A DNA stretch of 64,000 nucleotides from Immersiella caudata. Taxonomy: Eukaryota > Ascomycota > Sordariomycetes > Sordariales > Lasiosphaeriaceae. Numbering within the stretch: position 1 is the first letter of the stretch; each line of letters opens with the position of its first letter. The translations under genes and the position numbers were made by a program. Positions 10,496 to 21,584 of this stretch are shown one piece after another. The DNA lies in the NCBI GenBank assembly GCA_030512335.1, contig JAULSU010000003.1:5642001-5706000 (forward strand), given 5' to 3'. The notes under the pieces were generated by a model. That model searched no databases. It was not told the origin of the DNA and saw nothing but the letters and a program-made list of their open reading frames with translations.

Positions 10496-11327
10496 AGTCC
10501 GTTCTTACCTTTTTTCTTGATAGGTAGAGTGGATACATGCCAACTACCGTCTAACAGAATGATGGGAAATTTTCGGCAGCAATCACGACAGGGACTACGG
10601 AGTAAAGAGCGAATGCTTAGTCCGCAAACGCCCCAAACTCAGGCTTCCCGTCGACTTATGGAGCGAATACGGATACGGGTGGCCTGGAACGGCTTGTGGT
10701 TACTGCTATCTTGGCATCTAAGTGCATCGCGGCCCCCTCCGACCAACAGGTGAACACATCCGAGGCGTTTGTCGCAACGGGATTTAGGTGCGAACTAAGA
10801 TGGCCAACAGACCAATAGCTTTCCCGCGACAATGCAGTACGACAAGGCAGAATTGGCCCTTGGGTGGCTCTGCATTGCGCACAGCGGCAGAGGTCATTCA
10901 TCCAGGTTACCCCACATCGAACGGCCTTATCGGGGCGCAGCAACCACACCCGCCCACTTTCACCATCCATGGGTTCCCTCAAATTGAGCCGAGGACCCGC
11001 AGCATTCGTTGCATGACCTCGACCGAGGACGTCATTCCAAGACTTTGCCGAATTCCATCTCACCACCAACCATTCATCTCGCGCGCCCGCCCCATTTCTA
11101 GATTTTCCTTCACTTTTTGATCACCAGTTTGGTGAATTGGGCAGCTGGATCGACTGGCGAAGTCACCCCTCGATTGCGGTTTTCAGTTCTTCTCTTGCGT
11201 CCCTTACCACACACCGGGCATCTTGCACCAACCCGCATTGGAACCAACCACCAGCTCACCCCTCAACCAATCCACCCACCACAAAAACAACACCCACATC
11301 TCCACCACCACAACAACAACCGCCAAA
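10496..11327. other. Intergenic
   Basis: May include a few more decayed codons of the upstream pseudogene near 10540-10620. The last 200 bp is a pyrimidine- and CA-rich leader directly before the coiled-coil gene, typical of a fungal 5' UTR. No other gene seen. Confidence 0.4.
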
Positions 11328-12410
11328 ATGACCCACGTCGAATCTAAAATCGCCCAAGCCTCCCTTAAAAATCGCGAACTCCTCACCATCCTCTCCCAAA
11401 CCGACCACGCCCCCGCGCAGCTCGCCCAGCAACGCCGCCTCATCACCGACCTCAACGCCGCCCTCGACGAATCCGACCGCAAGCTCGCCTTTCTCTCCGA
11501 AAAGCGCCACAAGGAGTTTCGCGAGCACAAAGCCTACCGCGACAGCTTCGTCCGCCGGCACCTGTACAAAGCCTCCGGCAAGGGCGAGAAGTTTGCCGAG
11601 AAGGCAAAAAAGGAGGAAGAGGAGTACTTCGCGGTGTTGCAGAAGGAGCAGCAGTACCAGGGCGTGCATCGCGACTTAAAAGAGCAGTTAGCGAAAGCCC
11701 AAGAGGAATCGAGCAGATTGGACGGGGAAGTCACGCGGCATGAGAGTGCGCAGGGGGAGTTGGATCGGATGTATGAGAGTATCTTTGGGGGACCCACGGA
11801 GGGTTTGCCCGAGGAGGATGCGGCGGAGGAGAAGGTGAAGAGCGCGATGAGGGCGTATCAGGTTGCCAGGGGCAGGGCGGAGGAGGAGCACATGGCGGTG
11901 CAGCTGTTGGGGGATGCGCAGAAGAGGATGGGCAGCGCGATACGGAGCATGCAGGAGGCGCTGTCGGCGTCGCAGTATGATATGTGGTCGAGCAACTCGT
12001 TTGCGGACATGATGGAGCGTAATGCGCTGCATCGTGCGGAGGCGGAGACGATTTCGGCAAGGATGCAGGTCGTGCAGGCGCAGAGGTTTGACCCGAGGGT
12101 GACAGATTTACCGCCGGTGGAGATTAATCAGGGGCATCTGTTCAGGGATGTCTTCTTTGATAATGTGTGGTCGGATATGAAGTTCCACCAGGAGATCCAG
12201 AAGTCGATGGCGAGGGTGCAGCAGGCCGCAGCAAGGTTGGATCAGATTGCGGCGGAGGCTCAGGGGAGGTTTGGGGATTTGGATGCCGAGTTTAGGAGGA
12301 AGGAGAAGGAGCTGAACGATGCCAGGGTTGCGCTTCAGAAGGTGAGGGAGAGGGCGTTCGAGAGCCTTTCTGAACCTCCGCCGGCCTACGGAGCTGGTGT
12401 CGGCTTGTGA
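11328..12410 (+). CDS. Coiled-coil protein of unknown function
   Basis: Predicted 360 aa, single exon. The start was chosen at the ATG at 11328 because it has a good fungal initiation context (CCAAAATGAC) and directly precedes the first helical segment; the frame is open further 5' but of UTR-like composition. Almost the whole protein is Glu/Lys/Ala/Gln-rich heptad-like helix (residues about 5-340). Within it lies a less charged patch (SIFGGPTEGLPEEDAAEEK), and the tail is Pro-rich (SEPPPAYG). No enzymatic motif. A structural or scaffold role is possible, but I do not recognise the family. Confidence 0.7.
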   Translation: MTHVESKIAQASLKNRELLTILSQTDHAPAQLAQQRRLITDLNAALDESDRKLAFLSEKRHKEFREHKAYRDSFVRRHLYKASGKGEKFAEKAKKEEEEYFAVLQKEQQYQGVHRDLKEQLAKAQEESSRLDGEVTRHESAQGELDRMYESIFGGPTEGLPEEDAAEEKVKSAMRAYQVARGRAEEEHMAVQLLGDAQKRMGSAIRSMQEALSASQYDMWSSNSFADMMERNALHRAEAETISARMQVVQAQRFDPRVTDLPPVEINQGHLFRDVFFDNVWSDMKFHQEIQKSMARVQQAAARLDQIAAEAQGRFGDLDAEFRRKEKELNDARVALQKVRERAFESLSEPPPAYGAGVGL

Positions 12411-12603
12411 GGCTCAAGTCAGCTGCAGGATCTATTTTCCAGTACGATACGCATTTCTTTTTATCTATGTACATCGCCAATACCCTCTTTGTATTTCCTA
12501 GGATACCATCTCTCTTATGTCATGTAACCTCCTGCGTCGTCTGCTCGTTGGATTGCTCAATCTAGCTCTATCCAGCCCGTTCATTGACCAAGAAACTTGA
12601 ATA
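12411..12603. other. Convergent 3' intergenic region
   Basis: Shared 3' flank of two convergent genes. It is AT-richer than its surroundings and probably holds both polyadenylation regions. Confidence 0.4.
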
Positions 12604-14654
12604 TCACAAAGTCGACCTCATCTTGATCATCTCCTTCGGAAACACCCTCTCCCCAGTAGTCGGAACCGCTCCCGTCCCCTCATCCCACCCCATCATCCCC
12701 GTCGCCTCATACGCCACCCTCTGTGTCTGAAACAACCCATCCACCCTCCACTGCATCACTCCCGTCGGCCCTCCACGGCTCTTCCTCCGCTGCCACCAGC
12801 CCACGAAAGGCACAACCGCCCAACTCAACGACATCAAAAACACCCCAATAGCCACAGTCCCAATAATCCCCGCCAAGTTCAAGTTCCTCATCCCAGCAAC
12901 AGCCGCCACCCGCTGCATCCCACACTCCGTCCTCTCTACAACTAAACCCCTTACCTCCCCCTCACTCATCTCTCTCCCCTCCAGAAACCCCATCTGAAGC
13001 ATAACCAACCCAATCTCAAACCACCTCGACACTTCTCTCTTCCACTGATCCACCGGCAGCCGCCCTCTCTGCTCCCACCCCGCTCCAAAGTCTCCTGTCT
13101 TCCTAACCGCGGTCCTCCCCGCCATCAACGGCTCACTCAGCCCTTGTATTATGCCCGATACACCACCCACGGGTATAAGATTCCGTAACCGTTTCACCGT
13201 TTCCCTTTGTCTGGCGTTGAAATACGCCGAATCGAACAACTCCCCGTCGGATCTAATGGGGAGGGGTCGCGGGACGCAATACCCTCTAATATAAGCGGCG
13301 CCGGGTGTTTCATGGGCGGGGGAACAGATGTTGTGCGTCTCTCGACAGACCAAGACGGTGACGGGGTTAGCGGGGCTGTAGACGGGGGGCGGGTTCGGCG
13401 ACGGATTGGGAAAGGGTGGGGTCTTGAAGATTGGGTCGAGGACGGGGGAGGAGTAGGTGACTGAGTTGGCGGCGATGAGGTGGATAGAGCGGATGCGTTC
13501 GTTTATGGAGGGTATCCCGAACAGGATCTCGTCTGGATGCCAGAGCGGGGTGAGCAGCGAGGTATAGTTTGTGTAATTTGTGAAAGACCTGGAGGGGGTT
13601 AGTGAACCGCTGCAAGGACAGGGGAGAGGGGAACTTGCATGATCTGGTATGAAGCCCCAGAGTTGACCAGGGACTCGTTGTAGAGGGTGGTGTAGGGGAG
13701 GACTGTCTCCCCAATGGTGATGTTTCCCCAGAGGTGGCGGTAAATGCCGTATGTTTCGTTTGGTGACTTTTCGTATACCACGCCGGTCAGATTGGCTGGC
13801 ACGCAGGCCAGACTCTGCTGGAAGTCGACGGTATCCTCCAGGGGCGCGTTGATTCCCAAGTGGGTGTTGCTGTTGATGGGATCGGACTGCCACTCGACGT
13901 TTTCTGTGTTTGGAAGTCCCATCATTAGTGAAAGGCCGACGCCGTCTGTCGCCCTCCAGTTGATGCGCGGGAAGGGAATGCGTTCGCAGCCTGGAATCCC
14001 GGTTGAGTTCCCAGGGCATTGTTGCTGGTACGATGCAGCAACATCAGCTCTATTGTTGTAGTATCTGTTGAAAGCGTGGGCGGCTTCGAGAGCTCTTTGT
14101 GCGTCGGTCTCCGCAATAGGTTGCCGATGTGGCGGGATTGCTTCGTCGCAGCTGCTGCGTGCAGTCAACATCTGATCTGTTCTCGTCGTCCAAAGCAACG
14201 GTAAAAGTAGCTGCGCTGCCGTCCATGCGGCCAAGGAAACCCCGGTGATAAGAAGGATAACCAGCGATCTTCGCAACGCCGTCCAGGCTCCAAGCCGCGC
14301 TTTCCAGCCCCAGGCCAGTTGAGCCGTTAGCCATAGAGTATGGACATGGCCGGAGGCATTCCGCAGCAATGCCTGTTGCTGCTGATGGAGCCCGTCGTAA
14401 CCGTGTCTCTCCGGTCCGGTTGGGGTTCGAGTATTCTTGACCCCAGGGGAAGTCCTGTTCCCTACTCTCTTCTGGTGTAGGATGAACTGCGCTGCACCAA
14501 AGGTACGCGATGCAACAAAGCCGACAAATACGACAAGGGCGGCGATCAAGATCAAAGCCTCATTGTCCCTGAGCGTCAGGATAAGGGCTGGCTTGGTCTC
14601 GTCTGCGTGGCTCCACCACGCACCGATGTAGACTTCAGAAATTTGCGTCGACAT
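12604..14654 (-). CDS. Large multi-helix membrane protein, unknown function
   Basis: Predicted 666 aa in two exons (14654-13639, 13588-12604). It has an N-terminal hydrophobic helix (ALILIAALVVFVGFVASRTF), a second (SLVILLITGVSLAAWTAAQL), a long extracellular-type region with many Asn-x-Ser/Thr sites and several Cys, and a C-terminal helix (IGTVAIGVFLMSLSWAVVPF). This matches a common class of uncharacterised fungal plasma-membrane proteins whose N-terminus reads Y-x-G-x-W followed by a TLTL-type strand. The 50-bp intron (13638-13589) uses a GC donor (GCAAGT) with a CTAAC branch and CAG acceptor; no GT donor here keeps the frame. The start is the ATG at 14654. Confidence 0.7.
13589..13638 (-). 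other. GC-AG intron
   Basis: Donor GCAAGT, branch CACTAAC, acceptor CCAG, 50 bp. Splicing joins the two long exons in phase (splits a Met codon 2+1). GCAAGT is the known consensus of the GC-AG intron class. Confidence 0.7.
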
Positions 14655-15689
14655 GGTGACGTTCAACTCTCATGGCGCCATCGTCGCCGGCAGTTGTTTG
14701 CGGTGAAGGATCAAAGTCTGGGGTTAGCGAGAGACGACGTTGTTGCGCTGGGGCCGATCGACGGCAATTGTCGCGGAAGGATCTTCGCATGAACTTCCGT
14801 GCCTCTGCGCGGCGCAGCCCGGGTTTTGTGTGCCGGTCTGACCGACCAATTCCACGGCAAAATGCTACTGGCTGGGCATTGGGAAAAGGACGCCAAGCAA
14901 GCTGCGCCGTCGCTACCATGGGTTTGGTGTTTCGCTTGTCGGACCAACTCCATGGGTCAGACCACAGTTCTCGGCTTTAGTTCTTGGCATGATTGAAACT
15001 GGATGCAATTTTCGGGGGGGGGGGGGGGGGGGGTTGCTCAAGACAAGAATGCTGTTTGGTAGTGTTATGGCCAGTTATTCAAGCTCCAACGGGTTGCGGC
15101 TTGTCGAGGAAACAACGATGACGGATGACTCGGCGGAAAGAGCAATCGCGGGTGGAGTCGTCTGAACTTCATGGCGAGATCCATCGACCTGCTTTTGACC
15201 AGCCAGCATTGACGTCCGCAACGCTCCCCCCGAACTATTTGCAAACCCTGGTCCTTGTTTTAGGTATCACGCAACAGCCCTGCGCATCCGACAGCATTCT
15301 CTCCCCGGTTCTCGGATGCTCCCGCGCGCAGCCTGCCGTCGTCCAAATCGAAGTCCCACAACAACGATTGGGCAACTCGGTCGCTCAGCCGCAACAGCGA
15401 TTCACTGCGCACACCAATCTACTTCCCATGGGAGACTATTTAGCAGAGCATTCGCTGCTTGCCCCTCCGACAGACAAGGTGTGGCGATATACGTCGAACC
15501 GTCGCCCAAAGCTTCGCTCCGCCGCTCACATCGTTAGGCTACATATTTCTGTTCGAAGACCCTCTGGCTTGCTGCCTGCACGGGGCGGCCAAACGAGATG
15601 AGGCACGTAGCGCATTCTGGGTGCAAGCCATTTGCATTCCCTCCCACCAGCGTATCCGCTTTAGAGCTCGGATTCCTGTTGCTAACTAT
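14655..15689. other. Intergenic with G20 tract
   Basis: Holds the promoter side of the membrane-protein gene and a homopolymer of about 20 G (15014-15033). Frames after 15125 are short and Pro/Arg-rich. Some may belong to the N-terminal part of the tyrosinase remnant that follows, but I cannot show it. Confidence 0.35.
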
Positions 15690-16700
15690 TTGAGGCCAGG
15701 CTCCAAGACTCGCATTGTCTCCAAAAGCCCCAAGACCTCGTGGCTCCAGATTGCCGGAGTTCATGGCGAGACGGCCCTTGAGCTCTGTCGGCTCTGAATA
15801 CCCGGGATAACGACTCCGAACCCTCGGCTGGCTCAATGGATGGCAATGCTCCTTAATACGATCTCGTCCTCGACACGTGGCACCGATTCTCCCTTGCACT
15901 CCTCGAGCAGACCATCTTCACCACATGCAGGACATCCTCAGCAAGTAAAATCGAAGGCGCGATGGATAGAGGACAACACGAAGTTTCGACTGCCATATTT
16001 CGACTGTTTTGTGCCTGGCTGCGTTAGGATCAGCTCACGTCCCAAGGCGTCAGGCGAGTCAAATCGCTGACTCTAGTTCTGACACGCCAAGTTCAGCGCG
16101 GCTAGAGAATTTGGTTACGAATTCATGGTCCCCAAAGTCTCCATGGTACTGGGGGCTGCCGTCTCTGATCAGGTGGATAGTGGGTCGACGATCGTTCGTT
16201 GCCCGGCCCCAACGGTCCAGCCTCCCCCAAGGATATCGACCATCAACTCGAACGGGAGCGTCAAGAATCGAATTAGCGCTGGAGGGCTCTCGTAGATGGT
16301 CCTCCGTGTCGGCAGTGGCAAGCCATTGCCACCAAGAGCAAGAGGGTGCCATTTTCGATGGCGATTTCACAGAGACGGGATGTGAAGACAGGCACCCCAG
16401 TGGCGGTACATAGGCTTCCGTCGATTTGCGGCCTTCGACCCGATCTTCCGGCTCCACCACTGCAAAATCGATCGGTACTTGGTGCTGTGGCAAGCCGCGA
16501 ACCCGCCCTACCCGACCCATCCCAAGCGCTGGTTTACTGCCAAGTAGGCTGGAACGACACAGGACGGGGAGATGCCGCACATGCTGCGCTACAAGAGGGA
16601 CGCACGGGCGGCGGAGAAGGAAGCTAGTGGTCGTCTGATGAGATTCGCCACACTTAGGCGCTTGGACATGTCTATGATGACTTCGCCAGGTCCGAGGAGG
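15690..16700 (+). pseudogene. Tyrosinase (copper monooxygenase) remnant
   Basis: Landmarks of the tyrosinase central domain appear in order but in different frames. SWLQIAGVHGE (about 15738-15770) matches the QIAGIHG block. DTWHRFSLALLEQTIF (15872-15919) matches the CuA WHR helix and is preceded by an in-frame TAA. KFRLPYFDCF (about 15979-16010) matches RLPYWDW with Trp lost. AAFDPIFRLHHCKIDR (16428-16475) matches the CuB HH helix with Trp changed to Arg. Intervening metal-binding regions are unreadable. Functional tyrosinases oxidise phenols for melanin-type pigments. This copy has several frameshifts and lost core residues, so it is decayed. Confidence 0.75.
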
Positions 16701-18409
16701 ATCGAACTGATAGGGGACACATGGGCAAGCTGCACCGCCGGGCTACTCGCAAGCCCGACTCGAGGGGACCCCAAAGAGGTGCTGAAGCTCGGATAGCTGG
16801 ACAACAGCCGCATGCCTCCTTGCCAGAGTCAGGCCCCGTGACTCGAGTGCGAGAAACCCAATTCTTCAAGACCAGGCGAATGCAACCTCCAAGCCGCCGG
16901 CTGCGCTGAAACCTTCTCCCGTGGGCGCAGCGCTATTCGCACCCCCTCCAGGAGCGGAGCCGGTCTCGTCGCCGATGCGCCTTAACGACGCTGAGGAAAT
17001 CTTTGACGGGGCTAGTACTGGGGCTTTAAACTGGGGAGGACGGTCTCTAACAAGACTTTCCCGATATGCTTGTTGATCCCCAAGGGTGAGCTCCACGACG
17101 ATCCTTCACTGCATGTCGTCACCTCGGAGTATTTCGGGGAGTACACCACATCTTCACACTGCCCCGCGGGGTCGCGATAATTACACCGATGCTGAAGTCA
17201 CGAGCAGACTCTCCATCAATAGCACCCCTATACTACGTCGTTACTGCTTAAGTATTGCGAGGATTTTCTTCGCACTCAATATGATGCGAAGCAAAGTATT
17301 GCCGCCGAAACTTATTCCAGGATGGATTCGACCTCCAGGACCAGACAGCATCGCGGTGCCTCAAGATCGAGGTTAGAGCCAGCGCCAAACTCCAGCATAC
17401 CGAGATGTAAAGACTACCCCAACGTCGCCGATGCCGCTTCTTGCGAACGCTTGCCCTGCGGCAAATGTCCGATGCCACGCTCTACCATGTGGCATTAAAA
17501 TAGGTCATGCCGCTACCGTATCATTCCTCCCTCGTCCTCGCTTTTTCGCCGATTGGATACGGGCATTTCCGAAGGGTTCTCACGGTTACTCCTTACAACA
17601 TTGACGGTCACATCAAGCAAAACGCAACTTCAATATCTACCAAAAACTTGGAAAATCCAACAAACTTTTGTCGCATACGTCAACTCACATCATCTGCTGT
17701 ACTCCAGGGGCGCATGCACTCCAGTTTCAATAAACGCAGTCATCTGTTCCTGCATCCCCACCTGCCCGACCTGCGCCGCACCGCATCGAATCGAGCTGAC
17801 CTCGGCCACCAGATCAATCTCGCGCCAGCGACTTTCTTACCCCCCCCCCCCTTTCTCCATCCCATAACTCTTACCCACCCACCCACAACTAAACCCTCTC
17901 CCGTCCAACCTGCAGTAGCGTCGGCCATCGGTAGTGTTCTGCCCTTCCCCTTTCCCTGTCCCTTGGCGTCGAGTTTCCCCTCAGTCAGCTCGCTTGCGCG
18001 CACCCGCCCAGCCGCTCCCCTTCCCCTCACCACGGTGCGCGCGTAGGCTTCCCTCGTCTCCAAAGCGCAAAACACACTAACCGGGCCTAATATTCTGACG
18101 GAAAAGGAGGGGAACGCAGGGTTACATCCACGCAACCGCACAACTCGAACCGAAACCCCATCAGCCACACACGCTTGCATCCGACACGGCACGGTATGCA
18201 TTTCCCCCATTGAAACTTGAACTTGCCACATTGCTTCTTACCACACCACCGACTAAGGTAGGGAGCTAGGCTATAGCGTAGGTGACCGGTACCAGGAAAC
18301 TGCACCAATATTTGCTTCGCTTGTACCCGCGCGTGCTGACAGCCTGGAATGCTACTGATACGAACAGAATACCTTTACTGAATACAATTAGGCGCAACAA
18401 GTGACTGTG
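16701..18409. other. No recognised gene
   Basis: The first 200 bp may include the decayed tyrosinase C-terminus. The rest has only short frames, with a Pro/Leu-rich pyrimidine stretch at about 17840-18040. It lies in the 3' flank of the receptor gene. Confidence 0.35.
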
Positions 18410-20389
18410 TCAGATCCACTTCCCGCTCCCGAGCCCGCTCCCGTCTTCCAAGTCTCTGTTTCTGCCTGGCCCATTCCCACTCCCCGGTCCTACCTCCGCT
18501 TGTCGATCATGTCCTTGCCCGGCAGCTACTATTGTTTCCCTCCCGTTGTTGCCATTGCCATTGACACTGCTACCCCACTGGAGCGACACCTCCCTTCTCA
18601 TCGCGCTAAGACTGAACTTGGCCGCGTGCCCTCTTGGTCCTCCTCCTCCAAGTAAACCTGGGCTGCGCATGCCACCCCCCTTGTTCCCTCCATGTGCTCC
18701 CCCGCTTTCCGATATCGATAGCATCGAGGCGGATTCGGACTTGGCGCGTGAATGGTGGGTGTACCACCCCCGGGATCCTCGGGACGCTCTTGATGTTGCC
18801 GCGCCCTGCTGTACCTGTACGGGGAAGGGTGGGCTCACTGGCCCCTGACTCTGCGCCGGAGGAAACTGAGCTGAAAATAGAGGAGACGTCCTCAGCTCCA
18901 CCGGCACGCGCAAAGGTGAGCGGGGCGGGATCGTCGGTGCGTGTAAGGGGGGTGGAGGGGCGAGACTCCCAATAGTGCTGCTTTCGTCCCACTTGAGGCC
19001 GTCGGAGTAGAAGGAGAGGGAGTCAGATGATTTGCTGCTGGCGGGACTGTGGCCTAGTTTGGTTTTGAGGCTGCTGTAGGACTTTTTGTGTTTGTGGTAG
19101 GAGGCCGTGGCGGACTTGGATGATTTGCGCATGTGCCCGAGCTCGTAGATTTGGTCGGCGTGCTTGGGGCCGGCCCAGATGCCGCTGGGATGGGGGTGGA
19201 GGTTTATGTGCAGGGAGCGTTGGCGGCGGAGGAAGGGCATGGCGCTGCCGTTGTAGGGGTGGTAGCGGTCTGTAGGGCCGAGTTCGATGAAGCGGTTGAG
19301 GAGGGGCTTGAGGGTAACGGCGCAGGCGGCGACGATGCCGACGTTAAGTTCGAGGCTGATTATGTCAGTATGAGAAGCTGAAGAGGACCGAAGGAAGTGG
19401 CTTACAAGCCCCAAAAGGTGACGCTGAAGCCGAATGTGCGGTCGGGGACTTTGACAAAGCCGATTTGGTAGATGGCTTTGACAGCGCCCAGGGCAACGGC
19501 ACTGCCATATGTCAGAAAATAATGCACTTGTCATAATCTGGGGAGAGGAGGGACACACAAATAACCAAGACTGAGAATGCAGATGAGATAGATCCGCAGC
19601 TTCCGTCTCATGTTGAGCGGCCAGATGATGAAGATTGGAAACGTCGCAAAGAGAACGTCCGTCGTCATGTTGCACGCCGTATTGACCAGGCCGAAGGTCA
19701 TAAACAGCTGCTTCGAGTAGCACTCTGGCTTCAACGCAAAGTTCCAGCTCCCCGCCAACGGCTTGCAGTGAAGGAAGAAGGTCAAGGCCGCCATGATCGA
19801 GTACCCGATGACAACCACTGCAAATCTGTCAGTTTATGTTCTGCAAGTCGGGACAAAGGTGAGACAAACACATTGTCGTCCTCAAAGACCAGATATACCA
19901 CTTGCACGTACTCAGCCGCAGCAAGTTGAACCCGATCGACAGCTTCAAAAACGCCAGAGCCAACGTCGCCGAGACGATAGCTTGCGAGAAAGAGACGTGC
20001 ATAAACACGACCAAGTCCTCCTTCTCCACCGTCTCGATATGCTTCCCGAGTCCGTGATGCGCCTGTATCAGAAACCCAGCCCAACCCCCTATCCCGCATA
20101 CCGCCGCAAGCACCATGCATATATCGTCCATCCCTGGCGACTTGACGACGACAACCCGCGTGTATATCCTCAGTGACACGCATGCGAGCGCGATGAGGTG
20201 AACCACTGTCACTATCGCCAGAATCTGAACGAGATTGCTCTCCGCTGCCCTCGCGGGGTCAACAATCGGCGGTGCCGAGAAGTTCGCCGCGGCCGTTCCA
20301 TTGGGTATCGGGATCGTCACGCTCGCAGTCGCCAGTCGAACCGCATCGTGAACCGACCAGAGTCGCGTCGAGTTATAACTTGCCGCCAT
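18410..20389 (-). CDS. Rhodopsin-domain (Pth11-like) integral membrane protein
   Basis: Predicted 606 aa in four exons: 20389-19870, 19817-19559, 19501-19406, 19355-18410. Introns are 52, 57 and 50 bp, each with a TGAC-type branch site. About seven membrane helices occupy the first 300 residues, with family landmarks LRIYTRVVVVKSPGMDD after helix 1, LSIGFNLLRLS, and FGLVNTACNMTTDVLFATFP. This is the fungal rhodopsin-like membrane domain found in Pth11-related GPCR candidates. There is no N-terminal CFEM module. The long C-terminal tail (about residues 330-606) is Ser/Gly/Pro-rich, presumably cytoplasmic and phosphorylatable. Ligand unknown. Confidence 0.8.
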
Positions 20390-21186
20390 CTCTCATGCTC
20401 ATTTCATTTCGTTTAATGAACCTACGCCAAAACAGCAAATTAAAATCTTTCCCCTTTTCTGAAAACCCACCATCGCAAAGTATAAGTATACCCCAATCCA
20501 GCCCGACTGCCCATGTCTGACAGGGACTCCTCACCACCATCGCTTATGTGACCACTACCGAAGTCTGCCCCATCCCCAAAAAAAATGCCACCAAACCCAA
20601 CCCGACAAGGCGTAAGCGATGCATTGGGGGGTGGAGGCTCCAGCCGTCCCGTCTTTTTGCTACTGTACACTTCGGAGCTTTTTCTCTTGCGCCCATCGGG
20701 CCCACATCCCGTGGCTGAGGCCAAATATATCCCTTGGGGTTTCATGCGCCATTCCCAAAGCGGACGGGAATACCACCATCTCGGTCCCGGACGATAACCA
20801 GATGGACGCGGCACAGCGGTTGCAGTAACAAGAATACCGGTAGCTTGCGTCGCTCCGCAATCGCCCCAATCGGCGAGGAGAAATAGGCTTCGCGTGTGAA
20901 ACAGGTGACTTGTCGAATGCAGGTACTGGGAGCCGACTCGCCTAGATATTCCGCATCGGGGATTTGGGGAATGCAGTTGAGTCTGAGCCTTGTAAGCGAG
21001 GCGAGAGAGGGTTTGGGCGTGGCGATGGGTGCAGAGGGTGAAGCATGGCGTGCGTTGCGGGTTGAAGGTCGGCAGTTCGCTTTGTCACAACTCAGATTGT
21101 GAAGTCGTGTTTTCTTCCCTGGAAGACAGGGGGTGGCGATTCTCGAGCGTCAGCCAGCGTCGCTTTTTTGTTGGACTGTAGTTGCA
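20390..21186. other. Intergenic
   Basis: Upstream of the receptor gene. Only short frames; no RNA gene or repeat seen before the tandem repeat at 21187. Confidence 0.35.
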
Positions 21187-21300
21187 ACCAGTCAGAGTAG
21201 CAGTAGGCGGTGGTTTTTGTTGGGCTGTAGGGTTCTACCAGTCAGAGTAGCAGTAGGCGGTGGTTTTTATTGGTCTGTAGGGTTCTACCAGTCAGAGTGG
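21187..21300. repeat. 50-bp tandem repeat
   Basis: Units begin at 21187 and 21237, with a partial third at 21287. Each starts ACCAGTCAGAGT and ends GTAGGGTTCT. Copies differ at only a few positions. A more diverged partial copy appears just upstream (about 21160-21186). Non-coding. Confidence 0.85.
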
Positions 21301-21584
21301 TAGTATAGGTCAGCTGTTCCTACATCCCGCTTATCAGACCTGTCGATGTTCGACCTCCTTGCAGCTACCCGGTCCATCTGTCGCCTCGGCCCCAGAGCGG
21401 AAACAACTTCGCCATTCAACATGGCCCTTTTGAATTCCCTGAGGCGTTTAGTAGGCCCTGTAGGTACTCGCTGAGCGGCCCGCCTCCAAGCCCGACCCAA
21501 AAACCAGTGCAATGCCTTTTTCTTCCCCCCTTTTCCGCCAACTCTCAGTCCACTGCCATCGAGCTACCAGGTCCAGTCAGCCGA

